A DNA stretch of 13,749 nt, taken from positions 1-13,749 of the forward strand of contig DLBF01000065.1 of NCBI GenBank assembly GCA_002494215.1, in the 5' to 3' direction. Position 1 is the stretch's first letter. Every line of letters begins with the position of its first letter. The position numbers and the translations under genes were made by a program. This stretch comes from Prevotellaceae bacterium UBA7028. Lineage in GTDB: Bacteria > Bacteroidota > Bacteroidia > Bacteroidales > Bacteroidaceae. Positions 1 through 6,109 of this stretch are shown here, one piece after another. Below the pieces are notes generated by a model. It searched no databases. It had not been told where the DNA came from and was given only the letters and a program-made list of their open reading frames with translations.

Positions 1-115
1 CACTTCCAAGCGCCTCATAATCATGAGTAGCCCAGAAGATGTTCTTGCCTGTGGTGTGGTCGAGTAGCAATATAGCTAACACATCAGGCAACAACTCCAA
101 GTCATTGTCTGGCAT
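1..115 (-). CDS. Probable DNA adenine methyltransferase (restriction endonuclease subunit M type), N-terminal fragment
   Basis: Only the first 38 codons are present; the gene runs off the left edge. The start is ATG at 115-113, with an in-frame TAA 12 bases upstream, so translation cannot begin further up in this frame. The peptide begins MPDNDLELLPDVL and contains HTTGKNIFWATHDYE. From memory, this resembles the N-terminus of Bacteroidales proteins annotated as restriction endonuclease subunit M, which are standalone DNA methyltransferases whose catalytic domain would lie beyond the edge. No methyltransferase motif is visible here, so the name rests on that short resemblance. The gene is preceded by a leftward promoter and a leader of about 300 bases with competing hairpins, which suggests control by transcription attenuation or by occlusion of the start codon. 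It could instead be an unrelated gene. Confidence 0.45.
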   Translation of the reverse strand, partial: MPDNDLELLPDVLAILLLDHTTGKNIFWATHDYEALGS

Positions 116-280
116 TCTTTGCGCTTATAGCTAGAGGCACAAGCACTTATCGGATTCTTCAGGAACTCACAACTATTGACACGAAAAAAGCGCGGACACT
201 TATCATGTCTGCGGTTGTGAGAGGTACCTGAACGCTGATAAGCTTAATGTCCACGCCTATAAGCGCAGACATCAGACAAT
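104..280 (-). promoter_or_regulatory. Long imperfect palindrome in the leader, candidate antiterminator/start-codon hairpin
   Basis: On the leftward transcript, several blocks pair in nested order: 273-280 with 104-111 (8 bp), 257-267 with 120-130 (11 bp, perfect), 237-245 with 141-151 (9 bp with a 2-base bulge), 227-232 with 158-163 (6 bp) and 214-219 with 168-173 (6 bp). The left side includes the ATG at 113-115, so this fold would bury the start codon. The segment 236-245 is also needed for the terminator hairpin at 184-256, so the two folds exclude each other. This is the layout of an attenuator, although a degenerate palindromic mobile element cannot be ruled out. Confidence 0.5.
184..256 (-). 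terminator. Rho-independent terminator-like hairpin in the methyltransferase leader
   Basis: Reading leftward, 236-242 pairs with 199-205 (7 bp), 248-252 pairs with 194-198 (5 bp, with a 5-base bulge), and 254-256 pairs with 190-192. Six T residues follow at 189-184 on the minus strand. A smaller alternative hairpin uses 206-212 with 192-198 and the same T run. The hairpin lies after the promoter at 428-459 and before the start codon at 115, so it would end the leader RNA early. Confidence 0.55.
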
Positions 281-347
281 TATCGTTCGCGTTCGTATTC
301 TAAAACTCTCACATTTCAGACAAACCGAATAACTGCTAATGCTGTTA

Positions 348-410
348 TTAATATTCCACTAAGATTGAAAGGAGCCTCCACTGAGGACTTGCAGCTCCAT
401 AAAGGAGCAT
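348..410 (-). CDS. Possible 20-codon leader peptide
   Basis: An ATG at 410-408 opens a 20-codon frame closed by two consecutive TAA codons (350-345). It begins MLLYGAAS and ends LVEY. It starts about 10-15 bases after the predicted transcription start of the leader and lies upstream of the terminator/antiterminator region, where a leader peptide would be expected. The codons show no run of a single amino acid, and the frame is short enough to be chance. A second overlapping frame starts at 400. No homolog is recognised. Confidence 0.2.
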   Translation of the reverse strand: MLLYGAASPQWRLLSILVEY

Positions 411-427
411 ATCTTCACTTTCTTTTG

Positions 428-459
428 CAAAAATAACGAATATTCCCGATTCACACAAA
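428..459 (-). promoter_or_regulatory. Bacteroidetes-type promoter for the leader and methyltransferase
   Basis: On the minus strand, TTTG (459-456) is followed after exactly 20 bases by TATTTTTG (435-428). This matches the Bacteroidetes consensus TTTG-N19/21-TAnnTTTG. Transcription would start near 420 and run left, giving a leader of about 300 bases before the ATG at 115. Confidence 0.6.
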
Positions 460-482
460 GAAAAAGGGTATTTTTCTTGTAT

Positions 483-516
483 TTAGACCTTAGGCATTAG
501 ACATTAGACGTTAGCC
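483..516 (+). repeat. Heptamer tandem array, TTAGRCN family
   Basis: Five units start at 483, 490, 497, 504 and 511 with a strict 7-bp period: TTAGACC, TTAGGCA, TTAGACA, TTAGACG and TTAGCC. The array lies in the intergenic stretch between the leader promoter (428-459) and the AraC gene. A related array lies in the opposite orientation at 8580-8607. Confidence 0.7.
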
Positions 517-552
517 AATAATAACTATCGCTAACCACGTCATGAGTAACAT

Positions 553-625
553 GCCGTTTCTCTGGCAGCGATACGCCGTTTCTCTGGTAGCGATACGCCG
601 TTTCTCTGGCAGCGATACGCCGTTT
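553..625 (+). repeat. 22-bp tandem repeat, 3.3 copies
   Basis: Copies start at 553, 575 and 597, with a partial fourth copy at 619. The core of each unit is GCCGTTTCTCTGGCAGCGA; the middle copy has GTAGCG in place of GCAGCG. The array sits 13 bases beyond the stop of the AraC-family gene. GCC/GGC triplets alternate along it and could form weak small hairpins, but no T run follows, so it does not look like a normal terminator. Apart from this array and the heptamer array at 483-516, I see nothing definable between 460 and 638. Confidence 0.85.
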
Positions 626-638
626 TGCTTATAGGGAA

Positions 639-1523
639 TCAACCTTCCTTTCTGAACTCCATGGGGGAGAGGCCTGTGATGCGGCGGAATGCGGTAGAGA
701 AGTAGTCGGGGTTGTTGAAACCTACATCGTATGCAATTTCCTTGAGGGGCTTGGTGGTGTTCATAATGAGGAACTTGCTTTGCTTGATGCGCGTTTCCTG
801 TATGTATTGGTAGGGCGTCATGCCGGTCTGTTGCAGGAAAACCTTGCGAAAGCGACTATATCCCCAATTGATGGCCTGCGCCACATCCTCCGAACGGATA
901 TCGTTCTGATAATTCTCGTGAATGAAGAGTAGGGCCTGATGTATGTCTTCTGCGGTTTCTTTCTCAGCCTGGCTGGATGCGTTGTCGTATGACGAGATAT
1001 AGCCCAGCAGCATATTTACATAGCCACTCAGCAGTTGCTGGTAGCCTTTCTCCATGTGTTGCGCGGCTTCTATGCCTTGGTTGAAGAGGTGGATGATGTC
1101 ATGACAAATGGCTACAGGCAGGTGGAACAATGGATGCTGGGTAGAGAAGAATCCATTCTTTACCTTCATCTCTATGTTGGGACCTCGGAATCCTATCCAA
1201 TACTCCTTCCAGCCTGTTGTGACATCAGGGTGATAGGTATGCCGTTCCTGCGGGAAAAGCATCATCATGTCGCCCGCTTTTACGTGCATTTCTCCCGCTG
1301 TTTCTGTGCGAAATATACCCGAACCTTTTGAACAATAGACCAGCTGATACTCTTCGAGCATACGTTCGGTTGTCGGCTGGAATCTGTAAGATAGGGGATG
1401 CCCCTTCGGAGGATATTCCTCGCCAGGCAATACATCCTGCATTCCCACGCAGTTGATGGTAAGGCCCCAGCCCAGATCATGTTCTACCGAAGGAAGGTAC
1501 TTGTAATTGAGATGCTCGTTCAT
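639..1523 (-). CDS. AraC-family transcriptional regulator
   Basis: This is a 294-residue DNA-binding regulator. Residues ~55-115 form a cupin-type sensor domain (LVYCSKGSGIFRTE, then GEMHVKAGDMMMLFPQERHTY). Residues ~192-292 hold the two helix-turn-helix motifs typical of AraC proteins: DIRSEDVAQAINWGYSRFRKVF at ~208-229 and PLKEIAYDVGFNNPDYFSTAF at ~259-279, ending with the family signature GLSPMEFRK. The length is normal for an AraC_binding plus HTH_18 protein. The gene diverges from the rhamnosidase at 1781, and the 257-bp gap carries paired direct repeats spaced as AraC sites usually are. It is therefore probably the regulator of that gene, responding to rhamnose or a rhamnoside; the ligand is inference. 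The start at ATG 1523 has no Shine-Dalgarno sequence, as is usual in this phylum. Confidence 0.9.
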   Translation of the reverse strand: MNEHLNYKYLPSVEHDLGWGLTINCVGMQDVLPGEEYPPKGHPLSYRFQPTTERMLEEYQLVYCSKGSGIFRTETAGEMHVKAGDMMMLFPQERHTYHPDVTTGWKEYWIGFRGPNIEMKVKNGFFSTQHPLFHLPVAICHDIIHLFNQGIEAAQHMEKGYQQLLSGYVNMLLGYISSYDNASSQAEKETAEDIHQALLFIHENYQNDIRSEDVAQAINWGYSRFRKVFLQQTGMTPYQYIQETRIKQSKFLIMNTTKPLKEIAYDVGFNNPDYFSTAFRRITGLSPMEFRKEG

Positions 1524-1563
1524 ATTGTGCCATATTTTAAAGGAAATGGGGATATTTTCTGCA

Positions 1564-1571
1564 CAAATGTA
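1564..1571 (-). promoter_or_regulatory. Candidate -7 element of the AraC-family gene
   Basis: TACATTTG on the minus strand matches TAnnTTTG and would give a 5' leader of about 30 bases before ATG 1523. No clear TTTG lies 19-21 bases upstream, so the promoter is incomplete. It abuts a GTCATAAA motif at 1572-1579 that matches the core of the repeats at 1637-1672, which would suit autorepression. Confidence 0.35.
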
Positions 1572-1636
1572 GTCATAAACATCATATTAACTGGCAGATT
1601 TCTGCGTTTTTTTTTATAAAAAACCTCAAAAATGTA

Positions 1637-1672
1637 TAGAATGTCATAAATCTATGGTATAATGTCATAATT
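1637..1672 (+). promoter_or_regulatory. Paired direct repeats, likely AraC-family operator
   Basis: Two 15-bp copies of TANAATGTCATAANT lie at 1637-1651 and 1658-1672. They are identical at 13 of 15 positions, including a shared 10-mer AATGTCATAA. Their spacing is exactly 21 bp, two helical turns, which is the usual arrangement of AraC-family half-sites. The downstream copy ends 26 bases before the -7 box of the rhamnosidase gene, where the missing -33 element would sit, so a bound activator could replace it. Confidence 0.65.
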
Positions 1673-1698
1673 TAAAGGTTGGTGATTTGTGTAACCGC

Positions 1699-1706
1699 TA
1701 ATTTTG
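1699..1706 (+). promoter_or_regulatory. -7 element of the rhamnosidase promoter
   Basis: TAATTTTG matches the Bacteroidetes TAnnTTTG consensus. No TTTG lies at the expected -33 distance, which fits an activator-dependent promoter next to the paired repeats at 1637-1672. The untranslated leader would be about 65-70 bases and AT-rich, with no Shine-Dalgarno sequence before ATG 1781. Confidence 0.55.
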
Positions 1707-1780
1707 CCACCAAAATAGGTTCAGAGACCTCACTAACCACCAACCATTATTAATTAACCGCAACTATTATTAATAATTCA

Positions 1781-4700
1781 ATGAAAAGATTTATTTTGTT
1801 TGCTACAGTATGTTTCGTGGCAATCAGTATGTTTGCGTTGGAGGTGAACAACCTGAAGACGCAAGCATACACCAATCCCATCGGTATTGACATTACGACA
1901 CCCTCCTTCAGTTGGATGCTCAGTTCTACGGAGCGTGGTGTTGTGCAGGTATCTTATAATATAAAGGTCAGTACAGAGCGTGACTTCAGTGATGTGGTAT
2001 GGGAGTCTGGAACCATAGAGAGTAACCTGTCAACTGATGTGATGGCAACGGGCTTCTCTCCCAAGGCCCGTACCCGCTATTATTGGCAGGTTACTGTTAC
2101 TGATAATAAAGGTAATGCTGCGACCAGCCAGGAACGGGCTTACTTCGAGACCGGTCTTAAGACTGCCACAGCATGGGATAATGCTAAGTGGATAAAGGCT
2201 ACCACCAATCCCAAGGGTGAGGGTTCCACGGATAACCCTTCCGAGATTAAAGACTATGAGGTGGAGGTGAAGTTCCAGATCCAGCAGTTGGCGGCTGGTC
2301 TGATCTTCGCCGCCAAGGATCACAACAGCTATTACATGTGGCAGGTGAACACTCTTACAGGTTCTCCCCGTTTTCGTCCTCACCGTTGGCAGAACGGTGG
2401 AGCTGCGTGTCTGTCAGAGAATGCGTTGGGCGTAAATGTTCAGAACGGCGAGGTACACACGTTGCGTATCGAAGTCAGGGATGCCAGCACAGCCACCACA
2501 TACGTTGATGGCGTGCAAGTGGACACCCGGACAGGAGATTTCGTATATGGTGATTTCGGCTTCCGCGAGGATTATGACAATGGCAATGTAGCGGAGCAGG
2601 CATTCTTCGACGACTTTGTTGTTACTTCCGGTGGTAAGATTCTGCTACAGGAGCACTTTGATACGGAGGAGGGTAAGATGTTCAATGGTGGTAGTGTTCA
2701 GGACGGCCGTCTCTATGTGTCAGGACCTGCCAACTATTGCTGGCAGCTCAAGATGGGCAAATATGTTCATTATGATATAGAGGCAGATATGACCCTTGTT
2801 CAGGATAACGCCAGTATCTGTTTCTCTGCTACGGCTACTGACACTTACATGATGTGGGCCATCAATACATTCGATGTTTCACAGCCCGTGGTCCGCCGTC
2901 ATGTTTATAGCGCAGGGGCGCTCACTTATAACGACACTCCCATTCAGGGGTTCACCAAGGCTGACCTCATAGGTAAGACGCATCACATCCGTATAGCGTG
3001 CGAGACACCTTATGTGCGTACCTATATCGATGATAAGTTGGTTGATACCTTTGTGGATGCTTCGGCAGTCCTGGCTGTGGGCGATGTGGGCTTCCGTGTC
3101 AGCGCTACGGGTAATGAGCGTGAGAAGGCTTATTTTGATAATCTCAAGGTCACCTCATACGATGCAGAAGGTAATGCCTCTGTTACCCTTTCAGAGGATT
3201 TCGAGCAGGCAACCAGCATTTTTGACAATGCCGATGTGCGTGATTACGACGGAAGTCGTCAGGTGTATATGGAGGCTGCTGTGGGTAATGCTAAGCGTAT
3301 GATGCAGAGCGATGGCAGCGTCTTACCCGGAGCGCCCATGATGCGCAAGACTTTTGCCGCTACAGCTGCCATTAAGCGTGCCCGCCTGTATGCCACGGGT
3401 CTGGGCGTGTATAATGTATATATAAATGGAACTCGTGTGGGAATCACTCATGATGACGGAACCACAGAGCAGGATGAACTCAAACCAGGCTTCACAGAGT
3501 TCCTCAAGACAGTATTCTATACTACACACGATGTTACGGCTCTTATCCATGAGGGTGACAATGCTATAGGGGCAGAGCTCACCAGCGGCTGGTGGAGTGG
3601 CGCTATATCTCATGGCATGTATGGCAGCAAGCCTGTAGCCTTCCGTGCCTTGCTTATCCTTACCTATGAGGATGGTTCGGAGAAGATCATCCCCACAGAT
3701 ACTTCGTGGTCCTGTAATACCAATGGCGCACTTCGCAAGGGTGATATCTACAATGGTGAGACCTATGATGCCCGCTTGGAGAGTAACTGGTCAGAGGCGG
3801 ACTTCGATGATACCGATTGGTTCGCTACAGCGGTCAGCAACGACTTCCAGGGTACTATCCGTGCTTTCGAAGGCCCTGCCATAAAGGCTGTTCCTGCCTT
3901 GGCTCGTCAGCCTAAGACCATCACCATATATGAGGGGACAAAGTCCAATGGAAAGACTTATGGCGCGATAAATACCGTTTCAGAGTTGATAGGGCAGAAC
4001 AACTTCCAGCTTAAGGCTGGTCAAACTGCCATTATCGACCTTGCTCAGAATGCTGCCGGATGGGTTAGCTTCACAGCTAAGGGCGTACGTGGCACCCGTC
4101 TACGCTTCCGCTTTGGCGAGATGCCAAATACAACGGGCGATCGCAATCGTGGTGACGACGGTCCAGCCGGTTCTGTCTATACAGAGAACTTGCGTAGTGC
4201 TGAAGCTTCGCTCTATTACACCCTTAAAGGTGCAGAGGAGGGAGAGTCTTTCCATCCCACCACTACATTCATGGGCTTCCGATACATTGAGGTTATTAGC
4301 AGCGCTGATGTGGAGCTTACCAACGTAGTAGGCGAGACTGTTACTTCTGCAATGGATGAGCGTTCCAGCTTCAAGACCTCTCATCCCGATGTCAACCAGC
4401 TTTATAGCAATTGCATGTGGGGGCAGCGCAGCAACTTCCTAAGTGTTCCTACAGACTGCCCCCAGAGAGATGAACGCCAGGGTTGGACAGCCGACACACA
4501 GGTCTATTCAATGGCTGGCCTTTACAATGCCGATACGCGCATGTTCTACGAGAAGTTTATGCGTGACATGCGTGACTCGCAGCGTTCTGATGGTGCCTTC
4601 CCACATATTGCACCTTATGCTTGGGGCGTGGGTCATGGAGCCGCAGCATGGGCTGATGCAGGTGTCATCCTGCCTTGGAATGTCTATCTGATGACAGGCG

Positions 4701-5911
4701 ATAAGCAGATTATCAGGGACAACTGGACGGCTATGGAGAACTACATGAACTTCCTCTCTACCAAGACGGAGGGTAGTTATAAGTACAATGGTGGCGAGAC
4801 TACATACGGCGACTGGGTGGCTTACGTGAATACCGATTCGCGTTACTGCAGTGTCTGCTACTATGCCCTTGATGCTCAGTTGATGGCCAAAATGGCCCGT
4901 GTACTTTCTACCTCAGAGACTGACAGCTATGCCCAGAAGGCCAAGCAATACGATGAACTCTTCCAGAATATTAAAGCTGAATGGCAGACACGTTACGCTA
5001 TCTCCTCTACAGGTGTACCCAACATCAATACTCAGTGTGCCTACCTTATGGCTTTGCATTACAATCTGTTACGCGATGAGAATGCCATTAAACGTACCAA
5101 GACGGCTCTTCGCAATGCCATCTCCAATAATGGCTACAAACTCAATACAGGCTTCCTGGGTACAGCTATCTTGAATCAGACACTTACGGAAAACGGTCTG
5201 AACGATGAGGCTTACACCCTGCTTCTTCAGCGTAATGATCCCTCGTGGCTTTATAGCATAGACCAGGGGGCCACCACCATCTGGGAGCGTTGGAATTCCT
5301 ATACTAAGGCTAGTGGATATGGTCCTGTCAGCATGAACTCCTTCAATCATTATGCTTATGGTATCATCGCCGAATGGATGTTCCGTCATATGGCAGGTAT
5401 CTGTCCGGATGAGGAGAATGCTGGCTTCAAGCATTTCATCCTTCGTCCCAATCCCGACACCCGTAAGATTCTTCGCTACCAGCAGAAGCGTATCACCAGT
5501 GTGGATGCTAACTTCTGGAGTGTCTATGGGCCTATCAAGGCAGCTTGGGTATGCGAGGGCGGAGCTGACATTACCTACGACGTTACCATCCCTGCCAACA
5601 CCACCGCTACACTCTATATGCCTGTTGCGGAAGGGTATGAACTTAAGGAAAGCGGTCAGCCTATATCTGAATGCAGTGATATAGAATACTTGGGTATGCA
5701 AGATGGCAGAGCTGTCTGTCGCTTAGGTTCCGGCTCTTATCGTTTTTCTGTGGATAACGCAACTGCAATTCATAATTCACAATTCATAATTCATAATGAG
5801 GGGGAGGTTTATGACCTGGGCGGACGTAAGATAGATTCTTCACTCTTCACTCTTCATTCTTCACTCAAGAAGGGAGTTTATATCCAGGAAGGTATAAAAA
5901 AGGCTATGTGA
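1781..5911 (+). CDS. Secreted GH78 alpha-L-rhamnosidase with tandem lectin-like modules
   Basis: This 1376-residue exo-glycosidase would remove terminal alpha-L-rhamnose from glycans or plant glycosides. A signal peptide covers residues 1-19 (MKRFILFATVCFVAISMFA). Residues ~20-125 are the fibronectin-like N-domain of GH78 enzymes. Residues ~158-470 are two related concanavalin-like modules (YYMWQVNT/TYMMWAINT; TYVDGVQVDT/TYIDDKLVDT; GDFGFR/GDVGFR). Residues ~530-700 are the rhamnosidase N-domain (SGWWSGAISHGMYG), then a beta domain to ~850 and the (alpha/alpha)6 barrel ~860-1205. In the barrel, DCPQRDERQGW at ~892-902 should hold the general acid (Glu898) and TTIWERW at ~1165-1171 the general base (Glu1169), by analogy with characterised GH78 enzymes. 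A beta domain follows to ~1325. The tail VYDLGGRK...KKGVYIQEGIKKAM resembles a type IX sorting motif and is interrupted by two heptamer arrays. It is probably controlled by the divergent AraC-type gene. Confidence 0.92.
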   Translation: MKRFILFATVCFVAISMFALEVNNLKTQAYTNPIGIDITTPSFSWMLSSTERGVVQVSYNIKVSTERDFSDVVWESGTIESNLSTDVMATGFSPKARTRYYWQVTVTDNKGNAATSQERAYFETGLKTATAWDNAKWIKATTNPKGEGSTDNPSEIKDYEVEVKFQIQQLAAGLIFAAKDHNSYYMWQVNTLTGSPRFRPHRWQNGGAACLSENALGVNVQNGEVHTLRIEVRDASTATTYVDGVQVDTRTGDFVYGDFGFREDYDNGNVAEQAFFDDFVVTSGGKILLQEHFDTEEGKMFNGGSVQDGRLYVSGPANYCWQLKMGKYVHYDIEADMTLVQDNASICFSATATDTYMMWAINTFDVSQPVVRRHVYSAGALTYNDTPIQGFTKADLIGKTHHIRIACETPYVRTYIDDKLVDTFVDASAVLAVGDVGFRVSATGNEREKAYFDNLKVTSYDAEGNASVTLSEDFEQATSIFDNADVRDYDGSRQVYMEAAVGNAKRMMQSDGSVLPGAPMMRKTFAATAAIKRARLYATGLGVYNVYINGTRVGITHDDGTTEQDELKPGFTEFLKTVFYTTHDVTALIHEGDNAIGAELTSGWWSGAISHGMYGSKPVAFRALLILTYEDGSEKIIPTDTSWSCNTNGALRKGDIYNGETYDARLESNWSEADFDDTDWFATAVSNDFQGTIRAFEGPAIKAVPALARQPKTITIYEGTKSNGKTYGAINTVSELIGQNNFQLKAGQTAIIDLAQNAAGWVSFTAKGVRGTRLRFRFGEMPNTTGDRNRGDDGPAGSVYTENLRSAEASLYYTLKGAEEGESFHPTTTFMGFRYIEVISSADVELTNVVGETVTSAMDERSSFKTSHPDVNQLYSNCMWGQRSNFLSVPTDCPQRDERQGWTADTQVYSMAGLYNADTRMFYEKFMRDMRDSQRSDGAFPHIAPYAWGVGHGAAAWADAGVILPWNVYLMTGDKQIIRDNWTAMENYMNFLSTKTEGSYKYNGGETTYGDWVAYVNTDSRYCSVCYYALDAQLMAKMARVLSTSETDSYAQKAKQYDELFQNIKAEWQTRYAISSTGVPNINTQCAYLMALHYNLLRDENAIKRTKTALRNAISNNGYKLNTGFLGTAILNQTLTENGLNDEAYTLLLQRNDPSWLYSIDQGATTIWERWNSYTKASGYGPVSMNSFNHYAYGIIAEWMFRHMAGICPDEENAGFKHFILRPNPDTRKILRYQQKRITSVDANFWSVYGPIKAAWVCEGGADITYDVTIPANTTATLYMPVAEGYELKESGQPISECSDIEYLGMQDGRAVCRLGSGSYRFSVDNATAIHNSQFIIHNEGEVYDLGGRKIDSSLFTLHSSLKKGVYIQEGIKKAM
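5767..5797 (+). repeat. Heptamer array (AATTCAY)4 inside the rhamnosidase gene
   Basis: Four AATTCAT/AATTCAC units with a 7-bp period plus AAT give 31 bp. They are read in frame as the low-complexity segment AIHNSQFIIHNE, between the end of the last catalytic-core domain and the sorting-like tail. Confidence 0.8.
5835..5866 (+). repeat. Heptamer array (CTTCAYT)4 inside the rhamnosidase gene
   Basis: A 32-bp block of ATT, four CTTCACT/CTTCATT units with a 7-bp period, and a final C. It is read in frame as DSSLFTLHSSL between VYDLGGRKI and KKGVYIQEG. The identical 32 bases occur at 8610-8641 outside a gene. Confidence 0.85.
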
Positions 5912-5936
5912 TAGTTAGTAAATTATAGTTAGAAAG

Positions 5937-5978
5937 GAATCCTGTACTTGCGTAATGCGTACAGGATTCTTCTTTTTT
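5937..5978 (+). terminator. Rho-independent terminator of the rhamnosidase gene
   Basis: A perfect 11-bp stem (5937-5947 with 5959-5969, GAATCCTGTAC/GTACAGGATTC) has an 11-base loop and is followed by TTCTTTTTT. It starts 26 bases after the stop codon. The T run is on the plus strand only, so it mainly serves the rhamnosidase. The convergent DUF1080 gene has no comparable terminator in 5980-6109, only a weak 5-bp GCACC/GGTGC hairpin. Confidence 0.9.
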
Positions 5979-6109
5979 ACCTCTCAGTGGAGAGAGGGTG
6001 TTCGACAGGCGAGGTTCTAAATGCCCTTGCTTGTAGTATCTGTAAAAATCTGGTTTAGCACCTGAACAGCTACGTGGGTGCGGTAGTGTGACGTCTCGAA
6101 GCAATTGTA

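Noticed and set aside
104..280. MITE or other mobile palindrome as the main interpretation
   Set aside because: The end of the palindrome overlaps the start of a coding region and no target-site duplication flanks it. The attenuator reading explains the T run and shared arms better, but the mobile-element view is not excluded.
104..280. 6S RNA
   Set aside because: The long hairpin shape is superficially similar, but there is no single open central bubble, there is an internal terminator, and one side runs into a coding sequence.
553..625. CRISPR array
   Set aside because: The 22-bp units are contiguous with no spacers between them and no cas genes are nearby.
5069..5701. Open frame of 210 codons antisense to the rhamnosidase 3' half
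   Set aside because: It lies wholly opposite the conserved GH78 catalytic barrel, shows no recognisable domain, and is explained by codon use of the sense gene.
5981..6109. Terminator for the DUF1080 gene
   Set aside because: The hairpins here (CTCTC/GAGAG and GCACC/GGTGC) are short and lack a T run on the minus strand directly after the stem.
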